A model generated the notes under the pieces. It saw only the letters and a list, made by a program, of their open reading frames with translations. It was not told the DNA's origin and did not search any database. Position numbers and translations under genes: made by a program. This document shows, in pieces, positions 19,571 through 30,061 of a DNA stretch of 64,000 bases. The stretch lies in contig NZ_CAKRAH010000001.1 in assembly GCF_934294775.1 (NCBI RefSeq), positions 1-64,000 of the forward strand. The letters are read 5' to 3'. Within the stretch, counting starts at the first letter, position 1. The number at the start of each line of letters is the position of its first letter. Source of the DNA: an uncultured Dorea sp. GTDB taxonomy: Bacteria; Bacillota; Clostridia; Lachnospirales; Lachnospiraceae.

Positions 19571-20404
19571 ATGAACAAAATCATATTTCTGGATGTAGAC
19601 GGTACGCTGGTAAATTATGAAAATCACATACCGGAATCCGCAGTGAAAGCAATTCGAAAGGCCAGAAAAAATGGCCATAAAGTATATATTTGTACCGGAC
19701 GCAGTAAAGCAGAAGTATATCCGGAACTATGGGAAATAGGACTGGATGGCATGATCGGCGGAAACGGAAGTTACGTAGAGCATGCAGGAGAGATTGTCTT
19801 TCATAAGACATTTAGTAAAGAACAGTGTACAGAGATTGTAGACTGGCTGATGAAAAAGGGACTTGAATTTTATCTGGAGAGCAATGAAGGATTATTTGCC
19901 AGCAGAAATTTTGAAACGGCAGCAGGTCCTGTCATGCAGGAGTACGCCAGAAGAAAGGCGAATCCGGATGCTGAACAGATTACAGTAAGAAAAGCATTTC
20001 CGGATATGATATTTGGAGGCGGACTTTACCGCAGGGATGTTAATAAGATTTCTTATATACTGAATAGTTACCAGGATTATGAAGAAGCGTGCAAAGTGTT
20101 TGTGAATCTTCAGAATGGTACCTGGGGCGGAAGAGGTGAGACGGCACTCTTTGGAGATATTGGATTGAAAAATATTAATAAATCCTCTGCCATTTTGGCA
20201 CTTCTTGAATATCTTGGGGCATCTATGGAAGATACGATTGCATTTGGTGATGCAAAAGTTGATATTCCGATGCTTTCATGCTGTGCAACAGGAGTGGCAA
20301 TGGGAAATGGTGGAGAAGAGATAAAGGAGATGGCCGATCTGATCACTGATGATGTAGATGAAGACGGATTGTGGAATGCATTTTGTAAGCTTGGACTGAT
20401 TTGA
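19571..20404 (+). CDS. Cof-type HAD-superfamily phosphatase
   Basis: 277 residues. HAD motif I is FLDVDGTLV, motif II is the Thr in ICTGRS, the Lys motif III is near KNINKSSA and motif IV is AFGDAKVDIPM. It has a large type-II cap as in Cof hydrolases. As the last gene of the beta-glucoside operon it may dephosphorylate sugar phosphates, but its substrate cannot be told. Confidence 0.85.
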   Translation: MNKIIFLDVDGTLVNYENHIPESAVKAIRKARKNGHKVYICTGRSKAEVYPELWEIGLDGMIGGNGSYVEHAGEIVFHKTFSKEQCTEIVDWLMKKGLEFYLESNEGLFASRNFETAAGPVMQEYARRKANPDAEQITVRKAFPDMIFGGGLYRRDVNKISYILNSYQDYEEACKVFVNLQNGTWGGRGETALFGDIGLKNINKSSAILALLEYLGASMEDTIAFGDAKVDIPMLSCCATGVAMGNGGEEIKEMADLITDDVDEDGLWNAFCKLGLI

Positions 20405-20536
20405 AAATGTGAGAACACGAATAATCTCTGTAAAAAATCAACAGAAAAATTTACATAAGATACGATAAAAATCTTGTTTCAGAAAGTATCATCCTTTATA
20501 CTGATAAGGATGAAAATGTCAGGAGAGGGTATAACT

Positions 20537-21409
20537 ATGAAGCAAGTTAATTTAAAAAATCTGTGTATGATCCTGTTGGGGAATACAGTTTATGCACTGG
20601 CAATCGTTATGTTTATTCTGCCGAATGATATGATCACAGGTGGAACGACAGGACTTGGTATTGCAATCCATCATTATTTTGGACTTCCGATCCATACATT
20701 TGTATTAATCTTTAATACATTGATGTTCTTACTTGGGGCAGCGGTTCTTGGAATGAAATTTGCACTTACGACACTGGTCAGTACATTTTATTATCCGGTT
20801 ATCTTAGGGGTACTTGAGCAGATGCCGGCGATCCAGAATGTAACAGATGACAAGATGCTGTCAACCATATGCGGTGGTCTGATGATCGGTATGGGAATTG
20901 GAATCGTTATACGGTGCGGCGCATCAACCGGAGGAATGGATATTCCACCATTAGTACTGAATAAGAAATTCGGACTTCCGGTGTCCGTGATGTTATATGT
21001 ATTTGATTTTGTGATCCTGATTTCACAGATGCTGTTTACGAATAAAGAAGAAATTGTATATGGAATCTTACTGGTATTGATTTATACGGTGATCTTAGAC
21101 AAAGTTCTTCTGATGGGATCAACCAGAACAAAAGTGGAGATTATGTCTGAAAAGTATGAAGAACTGAACCGTCTGATACAAGAAAGACTTGACCGCGGAA
21201 CGACGCTTGTGTATACACAGACAGGATATTTGAAAAATGATCAGCCGATGATTCTTACTGTGGTTTCGAACCGAGAGCTGATGCGTCTGAATCAGCTTGT
21301 GCAGGAAGTGGATCCGCATGCATTTATGATCATTGGAAATGTGAATGAAGTAAGAGGTAGAGGATTCTCACAGCAAAAAGTGTATAAAAAAGAACAGATA
21401 AAAAATTAA
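20537..21409 (+). CDS. YitT-family membrane protein (DUF161/DUF2179)
   Basis: 290 residues from ATG 20537 (RBS AGGAGAGGG). Five to six membrane segments occupy residues 10-170 (with GGTTGLGIAIHHYFG and RCGASTGGMDIP), followed by a soluble DUF2179 domain (DRGTTLVYTQTGYLKND). Family members are integral membrane proteins of uncertain, probably transport-related, function. The gene has its own terminator. Confidence 0.85.
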   Translation: MKQVNLKNLCMILLGNTVYALAIVMFILPNDMITGGTTGLGIAIHHYFGLPIHTFVLIFNTLMFLLGAAVLGMKFALTTLVSTFYYPVILGVLEQMPAIQNVTDDKMLSTICGGLMIGMGIGIVIRCGASTGGMDIPPLVLNKKFGLPVSVMLYVFDFVILISQMLFTNKEEIVYGILLVLIYTVILDKVLLMGSTRTKVEIMSEKYEELNRLIQERLDRGTTLVYTQTGYLKNDQPMILTVVSNRELMRLNQLVQEVDPHAFMIIGNVNEVRGRGFSQQKVYKKEQIKN

Positions 21410-21478
21410 AAATTCCGGTAGTGTGATATCAATAAGATTACCTTTGGAGTAGCTTATGATATATACTACCGGAATTTT
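21409..21478 (+). terminator. Terminator after the YitT gene
   Basis: AAATTCCGGTAGT pairs with ACTACCGGAATTT (21465-21477) around a ~40-nt loop, followed by T residues; may work in both directions. Confidence 0.6.
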
Positions 21479-21557
21479 GTTATGTCTATGAAGCTGTAAG
21501 AACAGCTTTTGTTTTTTTATACCTAAGTATGCTGCCAGTGGCAGATTCTCTGTATAT

Positions 21558-21956
21558 TTAGTTTTTCTTTTGGCGCTGTATACATCGCCAGATGGATTGA
21601 TCTGATACGAAGTGCCAGTATTCAAAAATCTTTTCTGATGTATTCTTATCTTTTCCACGTACAATAAACCATAGATCTTTCGCTCCAACCTCGGTATCAG
21701 CAGCATTCGCAGATGCAAAATCCGGAGCTTTTACAGGAGAAGCAGTTGTGAGCTTGATATTTTCTGACTTGATATATCTTTCGATGTCTTCCTGAATCTT
21801 CAGATATTGTTCGGTGATTCCAAGCTGTCGGTACTGTTCGGCAAGACGGATGCGTTTGTTCCTTCCGGCCAAAATAAAATATGTAATGATGGATGTAATG
21901 ACCGATGCAACAATAACAAGTGCCAATATGATCAAAACAAGAACTGATGTATGCAT
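21558..21956 (-). CDS. Membrane-anchored hypothetical protein
   Basis: 132 residues; ATG at 21956 preceded by AGGAGG at 8 nt, which decides against the longer frame. One N-terminal transmembrane helix (VLVLIILALVIVASVITSII) is followed by a charged, partly coiled cytoplasmic part (RLAEQYRQLGITEQYLKI) and a small C-terminal domain ending in WRCIQRQKKN. No family recognised. Convergent with yitT, divergent from ppk. Confidence 0.65.
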   Translation of the reverse strand: MHTSVLVLIILALVIVASVITSIITYFILAGRNKRIRLAEQYRQLGITEQYLKIQEDIERYIKSENIKLTTASPVKAPDFASANAADTEVGAKDLWFIVRGKDKNTSEKIFEYWHFVSDQSIWRCIQRQKKN

Positions 21957-22277
21957 AGATAAAACCTCCTGGTAAATAATATGACTCATTATAGCACCAA
22001 TAATCACGGAAAACTATGGTAAAAATGTTAGTATTTTTCTGATTTGCAAGAGTCTTTTATACAGCTGGTATAAAAGAAGAACACGCAAACAGATTAAAAA
22101 TGATCTTATTCGGAATTATTGTGGAATGGAAGCAAAAAATAAATAAAATCATATTTTACATAGATTTAACATAAAGCTAATAAGAGTTTGGAAATACTAT
22201 GCTATGTTAGGAATACTGGAATAAACATTCAGGAAAACAAAAAATAAAATACAAATGGAAAGGTGAGTAATAAAACT

Positions 22278-24353
22278 ATGAGTAAAACATATATGAACCG
22301 CGAGCTCTCCTGGTTGAAATTCAATGAACGAGTGTTGGAGGAAGCGGAAAATCCGGAGGTTCCACTGTGTGAACGACTGACATTTGCTTCCATCTACCAG
22401 AGCAATCTGGATGAATTCTTTATGGTGCGTGTCGGATCGTTGTATGATCAGACTCTTTTGGATAAAGTCATCTGTGAAAATAAGACAGGTATGACATCAC
22501 AGGAGCAGATCGATGCAATCCTAAAACGTACCAGACAGATCAATAAAAGAAAAGAAGCGGTATATGAAGATCTGATGGCACGGGTGGCAGAACAGGGGAT
22601 TCGTATCCTGCGGTTTAATGAACTGGATGAGGAAGGAGCTCTTTATCTGGAACGCTATTTTGAGTCGGAGATTGCACCTTTGATCTCACCTACCGTAGTG
22701 GGAAGAAGACAGCCATTTCCATTTTTAAAGAATAAAGAAATTTATGCCGTTGCTGTTCTTGGAACAAAAGGAAAGAAAGACCGTCTCGGAATCATTCCAT
22801 GTACCAGCAACATATTTGGAAGACTGATTGCGGTACCTGGAATGCCGGGCACTTACATGCTGGCAGAAGAACTGATTCTTCATTTTGCACCGGTTGTATT
22901 CAAAGGATATAAGGTTAAGTCCAAATCCCTGCTTCGTATTACAAGAAATGCAGATATCGATGCAGATGCATTATATGACGAAGATCTGGATTATCGTGAA
23001 TTCATGGAAGGACTGATCAAACAGCGTAAGAAACTGGCACCGGTCCGTCTGGAACTTTCCAGGGAAATAGATAAAAAGGGAATTGCGGTATTGTGTGATT
23101 TTCTGGAGCTGGATGAAAGTCATGTGTTTATGTCATCGACACCGCTTGATCTGTCTTTTGTATTTCAGATCCAGGATCTGCTCAGAAAAAATACAGAGTT
23201 ATATTTCCCAAAGAGGACACCGCAGAAGTCGGATCAGTTTCGGGATGGGAAAAGTATCATAGAGCAGATCAAAGAGGAAGATAAACTCCTTTCTTATCCA
23301 TATGAATCCATCCGGCCGTTCCTGCATCTTCTGACAGAAGCTGCCGAAGATCTGGATGTTATCTCGATAAAGATGACGCTTTACCGCGTTGCAAAGCAAA
23401 GTAAAGTTGTAGAAGCTTTGATAGAGGCAGCAGAAAACGGAAAAGAAGTGGTAGTGTTAGTAGAACTCAGAGCCAGATTCGATGAGGAAAATAATATCGG
23501 ATGGTCCAGACGTCTGGAGGACGCCGGATGTCAGGTAATCTATGGCCTGGATGGATATAAAGTGCACTCAAAACTTTGTCTCATCACAAAGAAAAACGGT
23601 GGACAGATTGAATACATTACACAGATCGGTACAGGAAATTATAACGAAAAGACTTCCCGTCTGTATACAGACCTGTCTCTTATGACTGCAAATGTAGAGA
23701 TTGGACTGGAGGCATCGAATGTATTTCAGGCATTATCAAAAGGAGAGGTGGTAGAGCATTCCAAGCATCTGCTCGTTGCTCCGAAGTGCCTGCAGAATAA
23801 GGTCCTGGATATGCTGGATGAGGAGATTGCACATGCCAGAAACGGGGAAGAAGCGTACGCTGGATTTAAACTGAATTCCCTGACAGATAAAAAGATTATT
23901 GATAAATTGATTGAAGCTTCAAAAGCAGGAGTGAAGATTGACATGATCGTCCGTGGTATCTGCTGTCTGCTGCCGGGAGTAGAAGGAAAGACAGAAAATA
24001 TCCGTATCATCAGCATTGTTGGAAGATTCCTGGAACACTCGAGAATTTATATTTTCGGAAGTCAGGAACGGAGAAAATATTATATTGCATCGGCAGATTT
24101 CATGACAAGAAATACGGTAAGACGTGTAGAAGTTGCAGCTCCGGTATACGATGTTAAATTGCAGGAAAAATTACAGGAGATGTTTGATATTATGCTTTCG
24201 GATAATCAGAAAGCAAGACAGCTTGGCCCGGATGGTAATTATCAGCGTGTGATTAACGAGAAAGCACCGGTGAACTCACAGGAATATTTTTATGCCGAAG
24301 CCTATCATGAAATACAGAAAAGCAGCATGGATCCAGAAGGCTTAAGACAGTAA
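22278..24353 (+). CDS. ppk: Polyphosphate kinase 1
   Basis: 691 residues, the usual PPK1 length. N-terminal YMNRELSWLKFNERVLEEA, the middle VSFVFQIQDL-type region, and the two PLD-like catalytic halves are present: KVHSKLCLI with the autophosphorylated His and HSRIYIFG. It polymerises the gamma phosphate of ATP into polyphosphate. The 250-bp region upstream (22010-22262) contains no gene I can support. Confidence 0.95.
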   Translation: MSKTYMNRELSWLKFNERVLEEAENPEVPLCERLTFASIYQSNLDEFFMVRVGSLYDQTLLDKVICENKTGMTSQEQIDAILKRTRQINKRKEAVYEDLMARVAEQGIRILRFNELDEEGALYLERYFESEIAPLISPTVVGRRQPFPFLKNKEIYAVAVLGTKGKKDRLGIIPCTSNIFGRLIAVPGMPGTYMLAEELILHFAPVVFKGYKVKSKSLLRITRNADIDADALYDEDLDYREFMEGLIKQRKKLAPVRLELSREIDKKGIAVLCDFLELDESHVFMSSTPLDLSFVFQIQDLLRKNTELYFPKRTPQKSDQFRDGKSIIEQIKEEDKLLSYPYESIRPFLHLLTEAAEDLDVISIKMTLYRVAKQSKVVEALIEAAENGKEVVVLVELRARFDEENNIGWSRRLEDAGCQVIYGLDGYKVHSKLCLITKKNGGQIEYITQIGTGNYNEKTSRLYTDLSLMTANVEIGLEASNVFQALSKGEVVEHSKHLLVAPKCLQNKVLDMLDEEIAHARNGEEAYAGFKLNSLTDKKIIDKLIEASKAGVKIDMIVRGICCLLPGVEGKTENIRIISIVGRFLEHSRIYIFGSQERRKYYIASADFMTRNTVRRVEVAAPVYDVKLQEKLQEMFDIMLSDNQKARQLGPDGNYQRVINEKAPVNSQEYFYAEAYHEIQKSSMDPEGLRQ

Positions 24354-24424
24354 AATATAATCCGAAAGTCATATATAGGAGCCGTGGTGCATAGAGTAAT
24401 ACAAATTACCGAAGCGGTATTCTT

Positions 24425-24697
24425 ATGAAACATAAGGAATGGAAAGAAAAAGCGGCAGAGGTGTCGGGAGTCCCAAAAGATGTAGCAATGGGGCTCCCGA
24501 TTCTTACAATTACAGGAACCTGCGATATATGTGTGGAAAATTACAGGGGAATGACAGAATACACAGACCAGCTGATCCGGCTGCAGTCCAGATGCGGACA
24601 GATCAGGATTCAAGGGAAAGGACTGGAAGTTATATACTATACGAATGATGAAATGATGATCCATGGTCAGATTAAGACGATTGAATACCAGAAGTAG
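24425..24697 (+). CDS. yqfC: YqfC/YabP-family sporulation protein
   Basis: 90 residues with the YabP/YqfC pattern (GLPILTITGTCDICVENYRG, then IRIQGKGLEVIYYT). In Bacillus it is a sigma-E-controlled spore-coat or membrane-associated protein. It is directly upstream of yqfD, phoH and ybeY, the arrangement conserved in spore-forming Firmicutes. Confidence 0.88.
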   Translation: MKHKEWKEKAAEVSGVPKDVAMGLPILTITGTCDICVENYRGMTEYTDQLIRLQSRCGQIRIQGKGLEVIYYTNDEMMIHGQIKTIEYQK

Positions 24698-24708
24698 GAG
24701 GAAATGGA

Positions 24709-25965
24709 TTGTTTGAAAATGTCATCTGGTATCTGAAAGGTTATGTCAGAATCCGTGTAACTGGCTATTCTCCAGAGCGGTTCCTGAATGCCTGCCGCTA
24801 TAAAAAGATATATATATGGAATCTGAAACGGGTCCGGGGAGCGTATGAGATGAATCTTACGATCGATGGATTCCGCAGGTTAAAAGAGATTGTCAGGAAG
24901 ACGGATACGAAGGTTTTGATTATACAGCGTAACGGTCTTCCTTTTCTTTTACACCGATATAGAAAAAGATATCTTCTGTTTGGCGGAATTCTTTTGTGTA
25001 TGGTTATGATGTGGAACCTGTCCGGATATATATGGACTGTAGATATCAAAGGGAATTCTGCATATACAAAAGAGACGTTAAAACGGTTTCTGGCATCACA
25101 GAAAGTGGAAGAAGGAATGAGAAAAAAGCAGGTGGATTGTCAGAAAATCGTACAGGAACTTAGAAAACATTACGATAAGATCATATGGGTATCAGCATCG
25201 GTTGACGGATGCCGTCTGGTCGTCCGTATCAAGGAAAACGAAGATGGGATGACAGAACAGGACAAAAAGCAAGAGGAACACACCGATCTTGTTGCAACAG
25301 AAAACTGCAGAATTATAAAAGTCGTAACAAGATCCGGAACCCCCAACGTACATCCGGGCGACACGGTAAAAAAAGGAGATACACTGGTATTTGGGCAGAT
25401 TGCAATCTGTAATGATGAAAAAGAAGTAACCGGTTACCGGGCATGTAGTTCGGATGCAGATATCATTGGAGAAACCAGTGTAAACTATCAACGGGAACTT
25501 TCCGAAACCTATCCTGTAAAAAAATATTACCTGGATGGGATCCAGACAATCCGGAAAAGAGAATACGCAGTCAGGATCGGAACATGTATTGGAACACTTG
25601 GACAGACGAAGAATACTTATGAATATTATGTAAAAAAGACGCATCAGATGAAGATCCGGATTGCCAATGTCCTTCCGGTTATCATAGAAAGAAGGGAAAT
25701 ACTTCCGTATAAAAAAATGAACAGGAACTATTCTGTAAAGAAAGCAAGAGCTATATTATCAGCGGATTTTCACCGGGACTGTAAAGAAATGGAGAAAAAA
25801 GGGGTAGAAATTATCCAGAATGATGTTAAAATATACACAGGGTCCGGGACGTATTATGCAAAAGGAACACTAAGGATCAGATGTTCTGTCGCAAAGCAGG
25901 TACCCGGGGCACCGGTTCCTGTTCTGCATACGGAAGAGGAAAAAGAAACGAAGAATGGAGATTGA
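24709..25965 (+). CDS. yqfD: Sporulation protein YqfD
   Basis: 418 residues from TTG 24709, chosen because AGGAGG lies 7 nt before it. A transmembrane helix (about residues 85-105, LFGGILLCMVMMWNLSGYIW) is followed by a POTRA-like extracytoplasmic part (DIKGNSAYTKETLKRFL) and a long C-terminal domain. YqfD works with YqfC in the mother cell during sporulation; the molecular role is not settled. Confidence 0.88.
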   Translation: MFENVIWYLKGYVRIRVTGYSPERFLNACRYKKIYIWNLKRVRGAYEMNLTIDGFRRLKEIVRKTDTKVLIIQRNGLPFLLHRYRKRYLLFGGILLCMVMMWNLSGYIWTVDIKGNSAYTKETLKRFLASQKVEEGMRKKQVDCQKIVQELRKHYDKIIWVSASVDGCRLVVRIKENEDGMTEQDKKQEEHTDLVATENCRIIKVVTRSGTPNVHPGDTVKKGDTLVFGQIAICNDEKEVTGYRACSSDADIIGETSVNYQRELSETYPVKKYYLDGIQTIRKREYAVRIGTCIGTLGQTKNTYEYYVKKTHQMKIRIANVLPVIIERREILPYKKMNRNYSVKKARAILSADFHRDCKEMEKKGVEIIQNDVKIYTGSGTYYAKGTLRIRCSVAKQVPGAPVPVLHTEEEKETKNGD

Positions 25966-25968
25966 TGC

Positions 25969-26985
25969 ATGGGATTAATGGAAACAGTCATCGATATACC
26001 TGCGGAGCACGAGGCAAATGTGTTCGGGCAGTTTGATGCATATGCAAAAAAAATAGAGCGTGCACTTCATGTCACCTTGATCGCGCGGGGGGAAAGTGTA
26101 AAAATCATGGGAGATGCACTGAAAGTAGAAAAGGCAAAAAAAGTATTAGACCAGCTTGTAGAACTTTCCAAAAGAGGGAATACCATTCAGGAACAGAATG
26201 TAGATTATACACTGGCACTTGTAATGGAAGACAGTGAGGAAAATGTTCTGGAGATCGACAAAGACATTATCTGTCATACCCTGCAGGGCAAGCCGATCAA
26301 ACCGAAGACGCTGGGACAGAAAAAATATGTGGATGCGATACGTAAACAGATGATCGTGTTCGGACTTGGTCCTGCGGGAACAGGTAAAACATATCTTGCA
26401 ATGGCAATGGCAATTACTGCATTTAAGAATAACGAAGTAGGAAGAATCATTCTTACAAGACCGGCTATCGAGGCAGGTGAAAAGCTGGGATTCCTTCCGG
26501 GAGACCTTCAAAGTAAGATCGATCCGTATCTTCGTCCGCTTTATGATGCACTGTATCAGATCATGGGAGCCGAGAGTTTTATGAAGAATTCGGAAAAAGG
26601 TCTGATTGAGGTTGCACCGCTTGCCTATATGAGAGGACGTACCCTGGATAATGCATTTATTATTCTGGATGAAGCACAGAATACGACACCTGCGCAGATG
26701 AAGATGTTCCTTACGAGAATCGGATTTGGTTCTAAGGTGGTCATTACAGGAGATGCGACACAAAAAGACCTTCCATCCGGTCAGGTATCGGGACTTGATG
26801 TTGCGACAAGAGTTGTAAAAGATATTGAGGATATCAGCATCTGTCATTTGACGAGTAAGGACGTTGTACGTCATCCACTGGTACAGAGAATTGTTAAGGC
26901 TTATGAAGATTATGAAAGTAAACACGAGAACCGTCGCGGAAGTGATGCAAAGTATAAAGGAAAAGATAAGAGGCGAAGATCATGA
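25969..26985 (+). CDS. phoH: PhoH-like ATPase
   Basis: 338 residues. Walker A is GLGPAGTGKTYLA, Walker B is AFIILDEAQNTT, and the VITGDATQKDLP motif follows. It is a cytoplasmic nucleotide-binding protein linked to RNA metabolism by its conserved pairing with ybeY, which it overlaps by 4 bases here. The N terminus carries a KH-like segment. Confidence 0.92.
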   Translation: MGLMETVIDIPAEHEANVFGQFDAYAKKIERALHVTLIARGESVKIMGDALKVEKAKKVLDQLVELSKRGNTIQEQNVDYTLALVMEDSEENVLEIDKDIICHTLQGKPIKPKTLGQKKYVDAIRKQMIVFGLGPAGTGKTYLAMAMAITAFKNNEVGRIILTRPAIEAGEKLGFLPGDLQSKIDPYLRPLYDALYQIMGAESFMKNSEKGLIEVAPLAYMRGRTLDNAFIILDEAQNTTPAQMKMFLTRIGFGSKVVITGDATQKDLPSGQVSGLDVATRVVKDIEDISICHLTSKDVVRHPLVQRIVKAYEDYESKHENRRGSDAKYKGKDKRRRS

Positions 26986-27476
26986 CATTGTATTTTGAAG
27001 AAGAAGGGGAGGTAAAGCTTCCTCTGGAGTGTGAAGAACTGGCAAAAAAAGTAGTAGAAGAGGCGCTGGATTATGTGGGATGCCCATATGAGGCAGAGGT
27101 GAATCTGCTTTTAACAGAAAATGCACAGATCCATGAGATGAACAAAGAATTCAGGGGAATTGACCGGGCAACGGATGTTTTATCATTTCCAATGATCGAT
27201 TATCCGAGTCCTGGTACATTTGACTTTCTGGAAGAGCAGGAAGACTGTTTTGATCCGGAGAGTGGGGAACTGACGCTTGGGGATATCGTAATATCCAAAG
27301 AAAGAGTCCTCTCCCAGGCAGAAGAGTACGGACACAGTCCGAGAAGAGAATATGCTTTTCTTATTGCACATTCTGTGTTACACTTAACAGGTTATGATCA
27401 TATGGAAGAAGAAGAACGTCAGGTGATGGAACAGAAACAAAGAGAGATCATGGAACGTCTGGATATTCCAAGATAG
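26982..27476 (+). CDS. ybeY: Endoribonuclease YbeY
   Basis: 164 residues. The zinc motif HSVLHLTGYDH gives the H-x3-H-x5-H set. It is needed for 16S rRNA 3'-end maturation and ribosome quality control. The GTG/ATG overlap with phoH indicates co-translation. Confidence 0.93.
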   Translation: MTLYFEEEGEVKLPLECEELAKKVVEEALDYVGCPYEAEVNLLLTENAQIHEMNKEFRGIDRATDVLSFPMIDYPSPGTFDFLEEQEDCFDPESGELTLGDIVISKERVLSQAEEYGHSPRREYAFLIAHSVLHLTGYDHMEEEERQVMEQKQREIMERLDIPR

Positions 27477-27518
27477 TGATCGGAATAAATTTTACAAAAT
27501 GATGGAGTTAGTAGATGT

Positions 27519-29189
27519 ATGTCTGAACAACGTAAAAAAAATGAGAAAAATTTTCTGGTGCAGGGATCGATCTTAGCAATCGCGGGAGTTATCACAAAGC
27601 TGATCGGGGCTTTTTACCGTATTCCGCTTCTGAATATCATTGGAACGGAAGGAAATGGTTATTATTCGGTAGCTTTTTCCATCTATTCGGTGGCTCTGAT
27701 GCTGACTTCGTACAGTCTACCGCTTGCGGTTTCAAAGCTGGTATCGGCGAGAGTTGCAGTAGGAGAGTATAAAAATGCACATAAGATCTTCCGTGGGGCA
27801 ATGACATTTGCACTTCTGGCAGGTGGTCTGGTTGCTTTGCTTGTGTTCTTTGGTGCGGATTTTATAGCAACAACGGTTATGCATCTGGATAAAAGTGCTT
27901 ATGCGCTGCGCGTGCTGGCACCTTGTATCCTGGTCGTAGCACTGCTTGGTGTGCTGCGTGGATTTTTCCAGGGAATCGGAACGATGATCCCGACAGCAAT
28001 TTCACAGGTAATTGAACAGATCGTAAATGCGGTTGTATCTATCGTAGGTGCGTATGTGTTACTGAATGCAGGAAAAGCAGTTGGGAAAACACATGGGGAT
28101 AAGTCGTTTGGTCCGGCGTATGCGGCAGCAGGTGGAACACTTGGAACTGTTCTTGGTGCACTGAGTGCGCTTATATTTGTCGGGATCGTATTCCTTGCGT
28201 ATAATAAAGTCTTCAAACGCAAGATGAAAAATGATACATCTAAAAGAACCGAAGGATATAAAAGAGTATACAAAGTACTGTTTATTACAATCGCACCGGT
28301 TATCTTAAGTGCAACGGTATATAATATCAGTGACTTTGTAGATACGGCACTTTTTAATAATATTATGGCGGCGCAGGGATTCACAAAGAAAGAGTATGCA
28401 AGCCTTCTTGGTATCTTCCAGGGACAGTATAGTACACTGATCAATGTTCCACTTTCAATATCCAGTGCACTTGCGGCATCCCTTGTACCAAGTCTTGTGG
28501 CAACTGTACAGACGGGAAACAGAAAGCAGGTACATGATAAGATCAACATGGTCAGCCGTTTTAACATGCTGATTGCGATTCCGTGTGCAGTTGGTTTTGT
28601 TACGCTTGCAAAACCAATTCTGGATTTATTGTATTTTACACAGGACAATACAACTGCTGCACTGATGCTTCAGCTGGGAGCACTGTCCGTTGTGTTCTTC
28701 TGCCTGTCGACGGTTACAAACTCTGTATTACAGGGATTGGACGATATGATGACTCCGGTTAAGAACGCAGCAATCTCACTGGCAATACATATTGTGGCTC
28801 TGTTTATTATGCTGGTAGTATTAAAATGGAACATTTACGCAGTCGTATTAAGTAAAATTATATTTGCAGGTGCGATCTGTATCCTGAATGCAAAAGCACT
28901 GCGCAGCAGAATCGGATATGTACAGGAAAAGAAAAAGACATTTGCAATTCCGGCTCTTGCAGCGGTTATTATGGGTGTAATTGCAATGCTGGTACATCTG
29001 ATATTCGAATTGTTTATAAGTCCATATATTGCGACACTTCTGGCATTGGTAGCTGCTGTAATTACTTACGGTGTTGCAATTGTTGCATTGGGTGGAATTA
29101 CAGAAAGTGAATTAAAGGGAATGCCAAAGGGCGCACTTCTGGTAAAAATATGCCGGAAATTACATTTGATAAGAGGAGAATACAGATAA
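27519..29189 (+). CDS. SpoVB/MurJ-family polysaccharide flippase
   Basis: 556 residues with about 14 membrane helices and the MOP/MVF-family opening ILAIAGVITKLIGAFYRIPL. In spore formers this family (SpoVB, YkvU, YtgP) includes lipid II or polysaccharide-precursor flippases used in cortex or cell-wall synthesis. Which of these it is cannot be decided from sequence alone. Separate from ybeY by 42 bases. Confidence 0.85.
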   Translation: MSEQRKKNEKNFLVQGSILAIAGVITKLIGAFYRIPLLNIIGTEGNGYYSVAFSIYSVALMLTSYSLPLAVSKLVSARVAVGEYKNAHKIFRGAMTFALLAGGLVALLVFFGADFIATTVMHLDKSAYALRVLAPCILVVALLGVLRGFFQGIGTMIPTAISQVIEQIVNAVVSIVGAYVLLNAGKAVGKTHGDKSFGPAYAAAGGTLGTVLGALSALIFVGIVFLAYNKVFKRKMKNDTSKRTEGYKRVYKVLFITIAPVILSATVYNISDFVDTALFNNIMAAQGFTKKEYASLLGIFQGQYSTLINVPLSISSALAASLVPSLVATVQTGNRKQVHDKINMVSRFNMLIAIPCAVGFVTLAKPILDLLYFTQDNTTAALMLQLGALSVVFFCLSTVTNSVLQGLDDMMTPVKNAAISLAIHIVALFIMLVVLKWNIYAVVLSKIIFAGAICILNAKALRSRIGYVQEKKKTFAIPALAAVIMGVIAMLVHLIFELFISPYIATLLALVAAVITYGVAIVALGGITESELKGMPKGALLVKICRKLHLIRGEYR

Positions 29190-29193
29190 GACG

Positions 29194-30015
29194 ATGAGAC
29201 CAGTGAAAAAGATTGCATTATTACATGATATTTGTGGTGTGGGAAAAGCAGCAACGATGAATATGACACCAATTCTTAGTATGATGGGGATTGAAGCGTG
29301 TCCGGTTCCTACAGTTCTTCTGTCGACACACACCGGAGGCTATGGAACGCCGGCTGTGTTTCACGTTCCGGGAGATTATATAAGAGCATGTGCCGATCAT
29401 TATAAAAAAGAAGAGATTGCATTTGATGCGATATTTGTCGGGTATCTGGGCAATGCAGATACGATTGATGCGGTAATTTACTTTATCAGCCAGTTCCCGG
29501 GAACCAGGGTTATATTAGATCCGATCATGGGAGATCATGGGAAATATTACTCAAATTTTGATGAAACTTATGGAGCAGCGATGAGAAAGCTCCTTCCATA
29601 TGCGGATATTATTCTTCCGAACCTGACGGAAATGTATCTGCTGGCAGGAAAGGAATATCAGATTACGGGAAATCACAGAAATGTGCTACATCTTTGCGAG
29701 GAACTGCGTAAAGCAGGGGCGAAAGATATGATCGTTACCAGCGTTCCAAAAGATGACTGCAAGAAGGGAATCGTGTTATACGAAGATGACGCATTTCTTT
29801 ATATCGGCAATGGAGAAGTGTTAAAGGAATTCCACGGCGCGGGAGATGCTTTTGACGGAATGTTTCTTGCAAAAATCATGCAGGGAAATACATTGCTGGA
29901 AAGTGTACAGGCATCGCATGCATTTGTCTGCGCATGCATAAGAGAAAGTGAAAAATATGATTTTCCTGAAAGAGAGGGACTTCTGATCGAAAAAACACTG
30001 AGAAAGATTGTATAA
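29194..30015 (+). CDS. pdxY: Pyridoxal/pyridoxamine kinase
   Basis: 273 residues of the PfkB/ribokinase-type pyridoxal kinase family: ALLHDICGVGKAAT, then LSTHTGGYG, ILDPIMGDHGKYY and the catalytic HGAGDAFDG. It phosphorylates B6 vitamers to feed pyridoxal phosphate salvage. Some annotations call such genes phosphomethylpyrimidine kinase-like; the GDHGKYY pattern favours a B6 kinase. Confidence 0.8.
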   Translation: MRPVKKIALLHDICGVGKAATMNMTPILSMMGIEACPVPTVLLSTHTGGYGTPAVFHVPGDYIRACADHYKKEEIAFDAIFVGYLGNADTIDAVIYFISQFPGTRVILDPIMGDHGKYYSNFDETYGAAMRKLLPYADIILPNLTEMYLLAGKEYQITGNHRNVLHLCEELRKAGAKDMIVTSVPKDDCKKGIVLYEDDAFLYIGNGEVLKEFHGAGDAFDGMFLAKIMQGNTLLESVQASHAFVCACIRESEKYDFPEREGLLIEKTLRKIV

Positions 30016-30061
30016 ATCCATTCATATAGACCAATACTGTACCAAAAAAGGAGTCTTATCT

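Noticed and set aside
27899..28648. 249-residue minus-strand frame
   Set aside because: Antisense to the flippase gene, Ser/Thr/Pro-rich, no RBS.
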